The notes beneath the pieces were generated by a model. That model worked only from the letters and a program-made list of their open reading frames with translations, was not told the origin of the DNA and made no database searches. The position numbers were made by a program, and so were the translations under genes. Shown here in pieces: positions 1-8,371 of a stretch of DNA of 64,000 nucleotides. The stretch comes from Lentzea tibetensis (GTDB lineage Bacteria > Actinomycetota > Actinomycetes > Mycobacteriales > Pseudonocardiaceae), in the NCBI RefSeq assembly GCF_007845675.1, contig NZ_VOBR01000001.1:1-64000 (forward strand), given 5' to 3'. The first letter of the stretch is position 1. Each line of letters begins with the position of its first letter.

Positions 1-378
1 GTGCGCACGACGGGGTGGGTGCAGTTCGGGAAGCTCCCGGTGAGCTCCGGGTTCTGGGCGGCGTCAGCGGCGTTCTTCGCCACCGTGCCGCTGCACCCGT
101 GGCTGCCGGTCGTCGCGACGCCGCTGGGCTACCTGGTGTGGAAGTGGTGCACGACCAGGTGGCGGCCCTCGTCGCAGGCGGTGAACACCCGGCGGACTCC
201 GGCCGAGGACCTCGAGCCAGGACAACACATCCGGCTGTACGGCACGGCAGGCCCCGTCGGCGAGGTGAGCGCGACGGGCGCGGACGCGCAGGGACGGATC
301 CGGCTCCGCGTGGTCGGCGGTCTGGAGGTGCTGAGGCGCCCCGGACAACCCGTGTGGCAGGTCGACCTGCGGAACTGA
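1..378 (+). CDS. Small membrane protein, unknown function
   Basis: A 125-residue frame opens with GTG at the first base of the window, so the true start may lie further upstream. Residues 17-50 form one or two hydrophobic segments (around AASAAFFATVPL and LPVVATPLGYLVW). The rest is a polar domain of about 70 residues rich in Gly, Arg and Val (for example AEDLEPGQHIRLYG), which looks like a small beta-barrel such as an NfeD-like or SH3-like fold. I do not recognise the family. The downstream gene is on the opposite strand and gives no clue to the role. A membrane-anchored small domain is as far as the sequence goes. Confidence 0.45.
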   Translation: MRTTGWVQFGKLPVSSGFWAASAAFFATVPLHPWLPVVATPLGYLVWKWCTTRWRPSSQAVNTRRTPAEDLEPGQHIRLYGTAGPVGEVSATGADAQGRIRLRVVGGLEVLRRPGQPVWQVDLRN

Positions 379-659
379 TGATCTCCGTCAGGTGGGCGGA
401 CTCGCGAGGTTCTCGGGGACCGTCGGCACGACGAGGTGAATTCCCTGCACCTGATCGCGCTCCGAGCGCCGCAGGATGTTGGGCTGGCGGGCGTCCTGAT
501 GTGATCGGCGATGACCATGCGACTCGCTACACGACCGTGGAATCGACGGCAGCACTTCAGCCATCAGTAGACCACTGACCAGCAGCAGGTACGTAACGCC
601 GGTGAAGGAACCCGATCCTCGGTAGCTCCGGGAGGCAGGCCTGGACAAGCAACTCGTCT

Positions 660-1043
660 TCAACGGGGTGGGAACGCGACGCGCTCCCACCACCAATCCA
701 GCGCTGCCGCGGCCAGGTCGGCGTTGTCGACCTCCAGGATGAGCTCGAACTCGTCGTCGACGAACTCCGGCCGATGCGGCACGGCTTCAAACGCGAGGCC
801 AATCCGAGTGTGCCTGCGGTCGGCGAAACGACGTACCACGCCGAAGCTGATCACCGGTTCGATGAACGACAACGCGGCTGTCGGATTCTCCAGCCACGCC
901 ACCAAGTCCACAGCTTCCCACGCGGTCAGACATGGGTCCTCGAACGTCCACTCCCACCCCTCGGCCAGCCGTACCGCGCCCGAGACGATCAACCAGTTCT
1001 GATCCCAGTCGTCCGGGCCAGAAGGCCCCTCTTGCCGCCGCAC
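660..1043 (-). CDS. WapI-like immunity-type protein
   Basis: A 127-residue cytoplasmic protein starting with GTG. After a short basic leader it has DDWDQNWLIVSGAV, then WEWTFEDPCLTAWE, ALSFIEPVISFGVV, and near the end FELILEVDNADLAAAALDW. This order (a DDWD..WL strand, a DPCLT.WE strand, an S.IEP..SF strand and a C-terminal beta strand) fits the family known in actinobacteria as WapI-like immunity proteins. In Bacillus, WapI neutralises the WapA contact-dependent tRNase toxin. No polymorphic toxin lies next to it, so this would be an orphan immunity gene. The family assignment comes from motif memory and is moderately sure. The actual role is inference. Confidence 0.55.
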   Translation of the reverse strand: MRRQEGPSGPDDWDQNWLIVSGAVRLAEGWEWTFEDPCLTAWEAVDLVAWLENPTAALSFIEPVISFGVVRRFADRRHTRIGLAFEAVPHRPEFVDDEFELILEVDNADLAAAALDWWWERVAFPPR

Positions 1044-1281
1044 CAGGAGACCTGTGGTCCGCGCACGCTGCTGAACGCGGAACCGGGCTCACGGTAAGTC
1101 GACCCGCGGCCCCCCGCTCAACGCCAGCTGCGGCCGGTTGGGGCGCGTCCTGACGATCAAGACCTCTCTCCGAGCCGACGACCTGACACCTTGGGAAGGA
1201 CTTTTCACTTGACCGAGGCACCGGTCGGAACCCTCGGCCTGATCATGCGAGTGCTCCTCGATCCCCCACCGTCATCGGCGA

Positions 1282-1785
1282 TCAGGGGGCCAACTTCCAC
1301 ATAAAACTCAGCACAGTCACCACGCCCACCAGGAAACACACCACGACGACCGCCCCGCCGAGCACCACCAGCAGCCCTATGAGCCACGACGTCTCCGCAC
1401 GCGGTAACGCATCCAGCTCCCGCTGCACCTGAATCTTCGCCTCGCCGTGCAACGCGGCGAGACGGGCACGGGCGGTCTCCGTGGGGGCGCCATCGAGGTC
1501 GCCCGCCCAGCACAGCGAGTCCAGCCGCATCGTCGACGTGCGGTAGGCGTGCTCGAACGCAATGGTCTCGGCGGGATCGCAGGTCTCGGACAGGTAATCC
1601 CACCGCCCGGCCTGTGGAAGATCGCCGAGTACCCGGTACACCTCGGCGAGTCTGGCCCTCAGATCCAGCCGGTGCGGATATGTGCCGACGAGCCCTGCGA
1701 GCCGTTGGCGTGCGCGCAGCACGTTCGCGAGGTCGCCGCGGCGCAGTTCTTCCGCGATCCTGTGCAGCGTCTGCTCAACCGGCAT
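1282..1785 (-). CDS. DUF6584 family membrane-tail protein
   Basis: A 167-residue protein starting at ATG 1785. The first 100 residues are helical and TPR-like: an ALxxARQRLAGLVGTYP repeat is followed by LDLRARLAEVYRVLGDLPQAGRW, after which the chain bends at YLSETCDPAE. A single transmembrane helix lies near the C-terminus (about residues 133-158, WLIGLLVVLGGAVVVVCFLV) and is followed by only a few residues. This layout matches the actinobacterial DUF6584 family, whose function is unknown. The protein probably sits in the membrane by its tail with its helical repeat domain in the cytoplasm. The gene stands alone. Confidence 0.7.
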   Translation of the reverse strand: MPVEQTLHRIAEELRRGDLANVLRARQRLAGLVGTYPHRLDLRARLAEVYRVLGDLPQAGRWDYLSETCDPAETIAFEHAYRTSTMRLDSLCWAGDLDGAPTETARARLAALHGEAKIQVQRELDALPRAETSWLIGLLVVLGGAVVVVCFLVGVVTVLSFMWKLAP

Positions 1786-1984
1786 GCGGGCCAGTGTCGC
1801 AAACGACGCTACCGTCGGCTTGTGCTCGCACCAAAGGGTGGAGGGAGCCCGCTACCTGGGCCGGGTGCGTTGCGCCCGCCTCCGCTGGTCGGAGTCCGCA
1901 GCGGGGTGCAGCGGTGTGTTGGCGGGCTCGTCGTCATAGCGCCACAGCGGAGGCGGTCACTCGTTACGGGCCGAACTCCATGCG

Positions 1985-2122
1985 CTATCCGCCACCGACC
2001 CTGCTCAACACACCCGCGTCGAGGAGTTCCTGCACCATCCAGTGCATGTCGTCGTCGCTGTCGCTGACTTCGTCGACAGGGTGCTCGGGGAAGAAGTCCA
2101 GACTGCGGTGCGCGGCGTCCAC
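1985..2122 (-). pseudogene. C-terminal scrap of an unknown acidic protein
   Basis: Reading on the minus strand from a GTG at 2122 gives 45 residues containing LDFFPEHPVDEVSDSDDD and HWMVQELLDAGVL. Its composition (acidic turn, amphipathic helix) is that of a real protein tail, not of an antisense shadow. An in-frame TGA lies two codons upstream of the GTG, and no recognisable N-terminal half follows in any frame up to 2,480. It therefore reads as the remaining C-terminus of a broken gene, or less likely as a genuine micro-protein. The rest of 1,786-2,486 holds nothing else that I can recognise. Confidence 0.35.
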
Positions 2123-2486
2123 GACTCAGCGGCGCTCCAGAGGCCACCGAACGCCGTGAGACTTCAGTGACTTGAAGACTGGGTGGGCGGCGATACCGCT
2201 GTGAATCGAGCAACTCACAACCGACGATAAGCCCAGGTGGGCGCGATCGCAGCCCGCCCACCGCGGTGGTGTGACCAGCAGCCAGGGTGCCGTCGTCGAG
2301 GACCCCATGACGCGGGGTGCATCCCGACGTTCGGGGGCGGCTGTAGCAGGATCGGCTCGTCGAACCCAGGAGGACTGCGCTAGTGGTCTGGCCAGGCTCG
2401 ACGCGGAGTCCTTTGAACAGTCAGCCCCGAGTGGGTCTGGTTGCGGGTGTGGGCTCGAGCGGGGGCCGAACCGACACCACGCCCAC

Positions 2487-2828
2487 TCAGCTTGGTGTCG
2501 GTTCCTCGGGCTGATTGGCCGCGCGCTGTGGTGGCTGGGGCGGTGTCAGGAACCACTCGGAGCGATGCTCCTGGTTGGCTTGGGCGACATTGCCCTCCGT
2601 TGTGCCGGTACCGGAGTCCACGACATCGCCGCGCTCGGCGGCCGGAACCTTCCACCAGACCGAACATCCATTGACGCAGGGGTGGCTCATCTCGGTGAGC
2701 CTCAGCTCGCCGTCGGGGCCGGGTAGGGGTTGCTGCCAGGTCATCGTTCCTGTGTCATCACACAGGTCACATAGGGGCGGGGACTCCACCGGGGCAGCGT
2801 TGCACCTGCGTTCCACACTCACGCCCAT
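2487..2828 (-). CDS. Small Cys-rich (zinc-ribbon-like) protein
   Basis: A 113-residue frame from ATG 2828. Two cysteine pairs are visible: PPLCDLCDDTGTMTW near residue 20 and SHPCVNGCSVWW near residue 50. The spacing C-x2-C ... C-x3-C is typical of a small Zn-binding ribbon of the DnaJ-central or 'CxxCxGTG' kind. The C-terminal 40 residues are Pro, Gln and Glu rich and probably disordered. Such proteins often occur in actinobacterial mobile regions. No specific function can be assigned. The start is uncertain because there is no strong Shine-Dalgarno. The small frame at 2848-3054 precedes it by 19 bases on the same strand. Confidence 0.5.
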   Translation of the reverse strand: MGVSVERRCNAAPVESPPLCDLCDDTGTMTWQQPLPGPDGELRLTEMSHPCVNGCSVWWKVPAAERGDVVDSGTGTTEGNVAQANQEHRSEWFLTPPQPPQRAANQPEEPTPS

Positions 2829-2847
2829 CACCGCCGGAACGGGTGAA

Positions 2848-3054
2848 CTACTGCCCCTCCAGGGGTGTGCCCGCCGTAGCTTCTGCGACGTGTTCGCGGC
2901 TCGCTGCACGGCGATCGAGGACGGTTGCTGGTTGGGACACGTAGGGCTCCGTGTCTCCGGAGTACGCCAAGGCTTCCCCTTGCCGTACAACGAAGAGCGG
3001 CTCTGTGGCGGTTTGCGCGGAAGCGTGCGGGGCCGCTACGGCTGTCACAGCCAC
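2848..3054 (-). CDS. Possible small protein upstream of the Cys-rich gene
   Basis: A 68-residue frame from GTG 3054 begins with an Ala/Val-rich stretch (MAVTAVAAPHASAQTATEP) and continues with an ordinary mixed composition (RQGEALAYSGDTEPYVSQP). It reads in the same direction as the downstream Cys-rich gene and ends 19 bases before it, so the two could form one transcript. The frame continues upstream for about 25 codons without a good start, so the gene may be the tail of a decayed longer one. No family recognised; weak call. Confidence 0.25.
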   Translation of the reverse strand: MAVTAVAAPHASAQTATEPLFVVRQGEALAYSGDTEPYVSQPATVLDRRAASREHVAEATAGTPLEGQ

Positions 3055-3227
3055 GCTTCCCAGGACGGGGAGGCACGTCCAGTCGCGGTCGGTCCTGTCG
3101 CGGTCGCAGAGCGTCTTCCACGCCCCATAAGGACACGAGTTCTACTCGACCGCGAGCACCTGGGAACGGTCGTGCTCGCCCCGTCGGCCTGACCTCCCAC
3201 TCCGATGGCACGCGGTCAGCGTCCACT

Positions 3228-3611
3228 TCACCCGATCTGTGTTCGCACTGCGGACACTGCGCCCCGCAGGGTCTCGTGGGTCCGCAGTTCCGCGTCGACA
3301 CCCGTGACCCGCAACGGCTTGAGCACGGCTCGGCCCGCGGTCGTCGTGGCGAATGGGATACCGAGCTGTTCGGCGTACTGCTGGGCATCGAGGAGCAGGG
3401 TGATACCAATCGCGCCGAGGAACGTAACGCCACTCATGTCCACAACGACGCCGTCCGGGCGGCACGCCACCAAGCCGATCAGCTCGGCCGCTACCGGCCT
3501 CACCGTGGCCAGGTCCACATCTCCATGCACACTCACCACCAGCACACCGTCCTGACGGTGCGTTCGCAACACAACGTCGTCGGGCGCACTGTCGAACCCG
3601 GCGCTTGACAT
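3228..3611 (-). CDS. STAS-domain anti-sigma factor antagonist
   Basis: A 127-residue protein from ATG 3611, preceded by an excellent ribosome-binding site (GAGGGAGGGGC). It is a single STAS domain: the N-terminal strand is VLVVSVHGDVDLATV, followed by a helix and then PDGVVVDMSGVTFLGAIGI. The Ser-phosphorylated by RsbW-type kinases normally sits in the sequence VDLSxVxFxDSxG. Here the corresponding stretch reads MSGVTFLGAIGIT, so the usual Asp-Ser is replaced by Gly-Ala and phosphorylation at that site may be lost. The protein would bind an anti-sigma kinase of the sort encoded at 44,818. It stands alone here. Family certain; regulation inferred. Confidence 0.85.
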   Translation of the reverse strand: MSSAGFDSAPDDVVLRTHRQDGVLVVSVHGDVDLATVRPVAAELIGLVACRPDGVVVDMSGVTFLGAIGITLLLDAQQYAEQLGIPFATTTAGRAVLKPLRVTGVDAELRTHETLRGAVSAVRTQIG

Positions 3612-4239
3612 GCCCCTCCCTCGGCCAGGAATTCCATCGACATACCCAACGATCACCATGTCGTTTGGTGACGAACATGAAAGCTGCTCGCACCTCACCC
3701 GTCGACGTGGTAGCTCGCCTCCGCCCACCGTTCGTTCGATTCCTGCAGGCTTGCCCTCACCAGGAAAAGCCCACCGACCGGGTTTGACTGCCTCCTGAGC
3801 ACAGGGATGGTTCGGTCGCGCGATCGGCGGTCCCCCGATCACCACACATCGACTCGGCGCGTGCAGTAGGACCATCCGATGACGGTCCCGATCTGCGTGA
3901 GCACCTTGCACGCATGAGCTCAGCGGTCAGCCACCGCGCGAGAAATCCGGGCGTGGGGTCATGACCTCACGCTCCGCCGCGTCGATGCCGCAGTGCCGGA
4001 CTGCGCAGTCCATATGGGAGTCATGGCGTTCTGATGAACGATCGTGGAGTCCGACTGGCTCACGACCGCGTCGATCCATCTCCAACAGGGGTCCGGAGTG
4101 GACGGCTACGGCACGAAGAGCAAGGCCCGCTTGGGTCCTGTCATTCGTAAGGGCCAGATACCACTGCGTGTAGCACCGCGTCGCTCCGGCGAGACAACAG
4201 TTCAACCGAAAGGCCGACGGTTGCGAGGTTGAGCTCGGC
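3612..4239. other. No gene recognised
   Basis: Short open frames on both strands in this stretch have biased, arginine- and serine-heavy compositions typical of shadow translation. I see no ribosome-binding sites matched to plausible proteins and no strong hairpins. The region holds the promoter of the STAS gene and otherwise looks like decayed sequence. Confidence 0.4.
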
Positions 4240-4578
4240 ATGGTGCCGGGTACACAGTGGATCGTGTGGATCGCTCTGCTCACTCCGCTGCTGATCATGA
4301 CATTCGCGTTGGTCATGGAAAGTGTCGAAGCCCCGTTCGCCCGACAGAACGCTGACACTGCCGGACGGCTGCCGGCCGCACCGACCATGAGGACCGAGGG
4401 GTGGACGATGCGCGGGCAGACAAGACGTCAGACCGCCGTCGGTAGCCGTCACCATCGATCTCACCACCCAGGAACCGCTGGGCCGACAACTGATCGACTG
4501 TCGGCCAGCAACCGGGTGGAACCGCGGGCAGGGGCGACGCGAGGTCCCGGCGCCGCACCGATGCGATCGCGCCCGTGA
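4240..4578 (+). CDS. Possible single-pass membrane peptide
   Basis: The frame begins MVPGTQWIVWIALLTP and continues with LLIMTFALVMESVEAPFA, a convincing single transmembrane helix with a Trp at the start of the membrane and a charged Glu/Arg exit. After about residue 40 the composition becomes arginine-, threonine- and proline-rich and looks like random reading, so the original protein may have ended near residue 40-50 and lost its stop by decay. No family recognised. The short Shine-Dalgarno-like GAG is weak. Confidence 0.3.
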   Translation: MVPGTQWIVWIALLTPLLIMTFALVMESVEAPFARQNADTAGRLPAAPTMRTEGWTMRGQTRRQTAVGSRHHRSHHPGTAGPTTDRLSASNRVEPRAGATRGPGAAPMRSRP

Positions 4579-5011
4579 TGAACAATCGCCGTGCGGGCGG
4601 ACGGCCCGCACGGACCATCCCCACTCAAGATCTGGTCGTGGCTGGGCACCCGCCCGTTGTGCATGACGGGCAACCCGCGCCTCGTGATGGCGACTCGCGG
4701 AACACTGGGGCTTGAGCCGCTAGGTGGCAGCTTCGGGTGCATGTTGGTTGCACTTCGGGTGCCGTTTCCTGAACAGCGTTTGTCAGTCGACAGCTCGGTG
4801 GCGTGGGGACATCCATCTCACACGGGAACGCCTCCTCTAGCCCCCATGACCATGCGTGTTCACGATGGCCATCTCAGCGAACGCAGCATGCCGCATTTTG
4901 CGATGTAGCGCACCAAAACCCCCACGGGCGTAAAGACCGTTGGATTGTCGCGTGGATAGGGCGCTACTGCTGGTCACGCGGCCTGGACGGCCTGTCCCCC
5001 CACCCACAGGG
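4579..5011. other. No gene recognised
   Basis: Open frames here are short and of shadow composition on both strands. No RNA gene, repeat or terminator stands out. This gap precedes (on the minus strand, follows) the broken kinase gene. Confidence 0.4.
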
Positions 5012-5876
5012 TCAACAGCTGGTTCCGAGGAAGTCCACGACTGCCCACCCTCGACGGCCATCCGAGGTTTCGACTTTGACCCAGTTGGGTGCGGAGTCGA
5101 GAACCTTGACCCGCTCTCCGCGGAGGAGCTCGGCGAGCACGGCATGACTTCTCGGTTCCGGCCGCAGCGTGATGTCCTTCGCGCACACCGTGAGGGTGCG
5201 CGGATCGTCGCCATTTCCGTTCATCGAGATCAACGTCACGGCGAGTCCAATGAGGACAACCATGCTGGCGATGAGCCACCTGGCCGGTCTGCGGCGCGTG
5301 CCGACTTTGCCGCGCAGCAACGTTTACCGGAAGTCCTCGGCTGAAGTGAACCGGTCGTCCGGGTCACGGGCCATCGCCTGTGCGATGACGGAGTCCAGGG
5401 CTGGAGTCGCGTTGGCTGCGGGTGTGCCGGGACAAGATCACCGCATATACCAGCTCAGGGAGCGTACGGCTGGTGAACGGCGGTGAGGCTGTCAGTGCGG
5501 AGAACAGCAGTCCGCCCAACCCGTATACATCGGCGCGAGCGTCCACTGTCTCACCGCGCCACTGTTCGGGGGCCATGTAGGCGTAGGTGCCAGCCGGAGG
5601 CGCCGGCTCGGCGGGCGCGCCAACGCTGTGCAGCCAATGCGAGTCCTGGGTGAGCCCGTGCACGGTCATGCTGTCCAGAGGAGGTTCCGCGACACCGAAG
5701 TCGGTCAGCAACGCTCGGCCGTCGCTGGTGAGCAACACGTTGACGGGTTTGATGTCACGATGGATCACTCCGGCACGGTGCAGGGCCTGGACGGCTTGCG
5801 CGACCTGGTCGACGAGCCGCACCGCCTGGTCTGCCGCCATCGGCATGAGGTGGTCACAGCCCCGACGCCGACCCAC
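5012..5876 (-). pseudogene. Broken Ser/Thr protein kinase with C-terminal SH3 domain
   Basis: Read on the minus strand, the sequence shows the C-lobe of a bacterial eukaryotic-type kinase: catalytic loop HRDIKPVNVLL, DFG loop TDFGVAEPP, activation segment AGTYAYMAPEQWRG and RADVYGLGGLL. The N-lobe (Gly-rich loop and ATP-anchoring Lys) is missing because the frame meets foreign sequence at about 5,880. Near 5,432 the frame shifts by one base, after which DSVIAQAMARDPDDRFTSAE continues the kinase. An in-frame TAA follows at about 5,322. The same frame then runs through a transmembrane helix (WLIASMVVLIGLAVTLI) into a bacterial SH3 domain (LRPEPRSHAVLAELLRGE, ending LGTSC). So one membrane kinase with an extracellular SH3 sensor has been inactivated three times. 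Confidence 0.8.
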
Positions 5877-5889
5877 GGCAGGCCGGTCA

Positions 5890-6416
5890 CCGGAGGCGGA
5901 ACCTGGATCGTGAACACGCCCAGCGCGTATTACCTCGAGCGTGTGCTACCCGGCGGACAGTTCGACAACGAGGACACCTCGCCAGGTGGCTGGCACTACG
6001 GCCGGGCCGCCACCACGATCAACATGTGCGGGTGGGCCATGCGTCAGTCGCTCGGTCCCGTCGTGCGCCGCGTTGACGACAGCTGTTCGCAAGCAACGCG
6101 GGAGTATCTCCGGCACCGACGCAACATTGGGCGAGACTTCAACGCACCCGCTCATCAGGCAGTGGACGGCACGAGCGTGTCGGCGAACACCAGCTGCACG
6201 GCGCACTACAACTACTTCCATGGCACCGATTTCGCCGGTGGGACCAACGGCGGCCACTGGGCACATCCAGCTGGACCGGCCGCCAGTTCGGTCAGGTATC
6301 GATTCACCACCTTGGACCACCGCGCCGTCGTGGTACGGGACCCCGTGCTGGGCTGGGGATTTCTGCCCATCACGTGCGTACAACGACCGACCCAGCTGTA
6401 CAACGACGACGATTGA
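5890..6416 (+). pseudogene. C-terminal part of a secreted protein, N-terminus lost
   Basis: From about 5,890 the plus strand encodes a coherent extracellular-type domain: GGGTWIVNTPSAYYLERV, then FDNEDTSPGGWHYGRAAT, NMCGWAMRQSLG, CTAHYNYFHGTDFAGG and GWGFLPITCVQRPTQLY. It is rich in Gly, Tyr, Trp and Asn with a few Cys, as in exported actinobacterial SH3-like or peptidase-associated domains. There is no signal peptide and no start codon with a Shine-Dalgarno. Upstream the frame runs into the antisense of the kinase relic. The gene therefore lost its 5' half at the same point at which the kinase lost its own. Confidence 0.6.
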
Positions 6417-6421
6417 GTTCA

Positions 6422-6461
6422 TGCTGCGGCACCCCGTCCGTTCGTGACGGGTGCCGCAGCA
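6422..6461 (+). terminator. Intrinsic-terminator-like hairpin
   Basis: Directly after the stop at 6,416 lies an inverted repeat with arms TGCTGCGGCACC and GGTGCCGCAGCA (one bulged C) and a short loop. There is no U-run, as is common for actinobacterial terminators. It belongs to the truncated secreted gene. Confidence 0.6.
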
Positions 6462-6715
6462 CTGCGATACTTCTCGATGGACTGCGTGCCCGATGTGGAG
6501 CCCGCTCGCACCCGGTGTACGGGCAACCGCCTGCCAGTGCCCGCGCGGCCCGCTCAGGATCAGCCGCCTGGCGCGCCTGTTTCACCCAGCCCCGCAACAT
6601 CTCATGCGACACACCCCAGATCCTCGGCGATCTGCCCCATCGGACGATCACTCGACCACACCAACTCCACAGCGTCCCGCCGGAACGACTCCGGATAACT
6701 CGATGGACGAGGCAT
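6440..6715 (-). pseudogene. IS3-family OrfA transposase remnant
   Basis: On the minus strand from ATG 6715 the frame reads SYPESFRRDAVELVW, SSDRPMGQIAEDLG and, after a one-base deletion in a run of G, VSHEMLRGWVKQARQ. This is the helix-turn-helix of the IS3/IS911-type OrfA (transposase subunit A). After about residue 60 the match stops and no OrfB (rve integrase) follows, so only the front third of OrfA is left. The fragment adds to the relic character of this end of the window. Confidence 0.75.
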
Positions 6716-6723
6716 GACGACAT

Positions 6724-7177
6724 CCGCTCCCGACAGCCACGCTGTCAGGAATCAAGGTGTCCGATCCTTGGGCGATCCAAGAGTTCTCTCACCACACTTG
6801 GGCCGTCAGCACTTTCGGCTCAACGGACATGGGTCCCGGCGCACCTAGCTTGGCCCTCCTCCAACTGAGGCGCCTCGTACTATCCCGTCGACCGGGCTCG
6901 TCCATCAGCACTTCAACGGATCACCGAACCGACGTGTGGTCTGGGCCGACGGTGGCATCGCCTCCGCTGAGAGCTCGAACACTCGTGCGGCATGAGCGGC
7001 CGCGCATGGGTTTCCCCCGCGATGAGGATGTGGTCGAGCCACGCGGGATCGGGACGGCGTCGTCGACGTCCAGGCCACGGTGGTCACTGCTCTCAACATC
7101 AGGGGTCCGGGTCGCGTCGATCACGTGACGCCAGAACTGCTGATCCCCTGGTGGTTGATCTCAACCGTGCACTCACG
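6724..7177. other. No gene recognised
   Basis: Frames on both strands are of shadow type. I could not see the remaining parts of the IS3 element or its inverted repeats here. Confidence 0.35.
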
Positions 7178-7510
7178 TCACATAGAGGTCATGCCCGCCG
7201 CGTAGGCCGAGCCCGACCCGTTCCAGATCGAGCCGTTCCACCAGACGACCGGCACGTCCGCCATGGTGAGACGGTGCACGAGCGCCCGGCCCACCGGCCC
7301 GGAGAAGACGACGGTCGTGCCGGGCACCTCCAGCTCGTCCAGTTCGACGCCGGTGAGGCAGCAGGGCGCGACGACGACGACCGAACGCACGCCGTCGGCC
7401 GACTCAACGGTGAACTTGAGACCGCCGTTCTTCCGCAGCACGACGAAACCGCGGTCCTCGAGGAACCTGCCGTACTGGTCGGCGACCTCCACAGCGCTCA
7501 GTCCGACCAT
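7178..7510 (-). CDS. Hypothetical protein
   Basis: A 110-residue frame from ATG 7510, chosen because AAGGG precedes it at a good distance; in-frame starts exist further upstream. It has an alternating strand and helix pattern: SAVEVADQYGRFLEDRGF, GGLKFTVESADGVRSVVVV, TGVELDELEVPGTTVVF, VPVVWWNGSIWNG. This resembles a small alpha/beta protein. I do not recognise a family. It lies alone between gaps, transcribed in the same direction as the gene at 7712-8371 upstream. Confidence 0.45.
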   Translation of the reverse strand: MVGLSAVEVADQYGRFLEDRGFVVLRKNGGLKFTVESADGVRSVVVVAPCCLTGVELDELEVPGTTVVFSGPVGRALVHRLTMADVPVVWWNGSIWNGSGSAYAAGMTSM

Positions 7511-7711
7511 CCGCCGACCCTTCGTGATCATGATTCCGCGACACCACGACTGGTGACACGCCATCCCCCCCGCGATCGCGCACACCGCCGGGGCGCTGTC
7601 CGCGTACGCCTGGGCCACCTCACCTCTGCGAAGAACCGGCGATCCGGTGTGGACGGCGCCAATGCCGTTGGCGCGTGGATCGGCCTGCTGCTGAGGCGGG
7701 CTGGCGTGCGT

Positions 7712-8371
7712 CTAGTCCGAGTTCCACTCATCGGGCATGCGCGGCGCGCACGCCGGACAGCGGGGATCAGCAGCTGCCGGATTGCGTTGCCGCAGCCACT
7801 GCAACAGTTCCTCGGTGGAGATGCGCCGGGTAGTACGAGCCTCTTCCCTCAGTGCCGCCATGATCTGGTCCAGGTCGCCCTGGAGGGCGCTGTGCCAGGC
7901 GGTGTACGCGTGCAGGTCGCAGCCTGGGTGGCCGGGTTCGCGCGGTGGTTGGCAGCGTGTGCAGTCGGTGGTGTGTACGAGACCGTTGTCCAGGAGATAC
8001 GGGTGCGTGACCGCGGTCATCTGGTCCTGTTCGCGTTGCCACGCCGCGCGCATCTCCTGGTAACGGCGCAATGCCTCCGGATAGGACGGCGCGGCGAGGT
8101 CGCACCAGTAGCAACAGCCGGTGTTCCACTTGGCGACCTGCCGCAGTATGTCTGTCGCTTCAATCGGACCGATGTCGCCGGCCGCGACCCGTGCGAGTAG
8201 CCACCGAACCGTCGGCACGTCCACCAGCCACTGGTCCGTGGCTCCGATGTGGGGTCCGATGTGCAAAGCCCAGACGGTGGTCGCATGATGATGACCACCG
8301 ACCTCCAACGTCAATGACAGCGGTACGACGCTGGCCACATTGCGCTCCTCGAAACCCGGTTGACGATCCAA
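7712..8371 (-). CDS. Hypothetical protein with paired cysteines
   Basis: A 219-residue protein that reads as a genuine soluble gene product. It has three possible metal-binding Cys pairs: TGCCYWCDLAAP near residue 85, TDCTRCQPPREPGHPGCD near residue 135, and RCPACAPRMPDEW at the C-terminus, with helical stretches between them. The N-terminal half contains an aromatic beta pattern (SLTLEVGGHHHATTVW). The family is not recognised. Spacing of the Cys pairs suggests a Zn-stabilised fold, possibly nucleic-acid related, but nothing more can be said. Confidence 0.55.
   Translation of the reverse strand: MDRQPGFEERNVASVVPLSLTLEVGGHHHATTVWALHIGPHIGATDQWLVDVPTVRWLLARVAAGDIGPIEATDILRQVAKWNTGCCYWCDLAAPSYPEALRRYQEMRAAWQREQDQMTAVTHPYLLDNGLVHTTDCTRCQPPREPGHPGCDLHAYTAWHSALQGDLDQIMAALREEARTTRRISTEELLQWLRQRNPAAADPRCPACAPRMPDEWNSD

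Noticed and set aside
2126-2308. 60-codon minus-strand frame
   Set aside because: Contains a plausible helix (AHPVFKSLKSHGVRW) but nothing family-like; may be part of the same decayed gene as 1,985-2,122.
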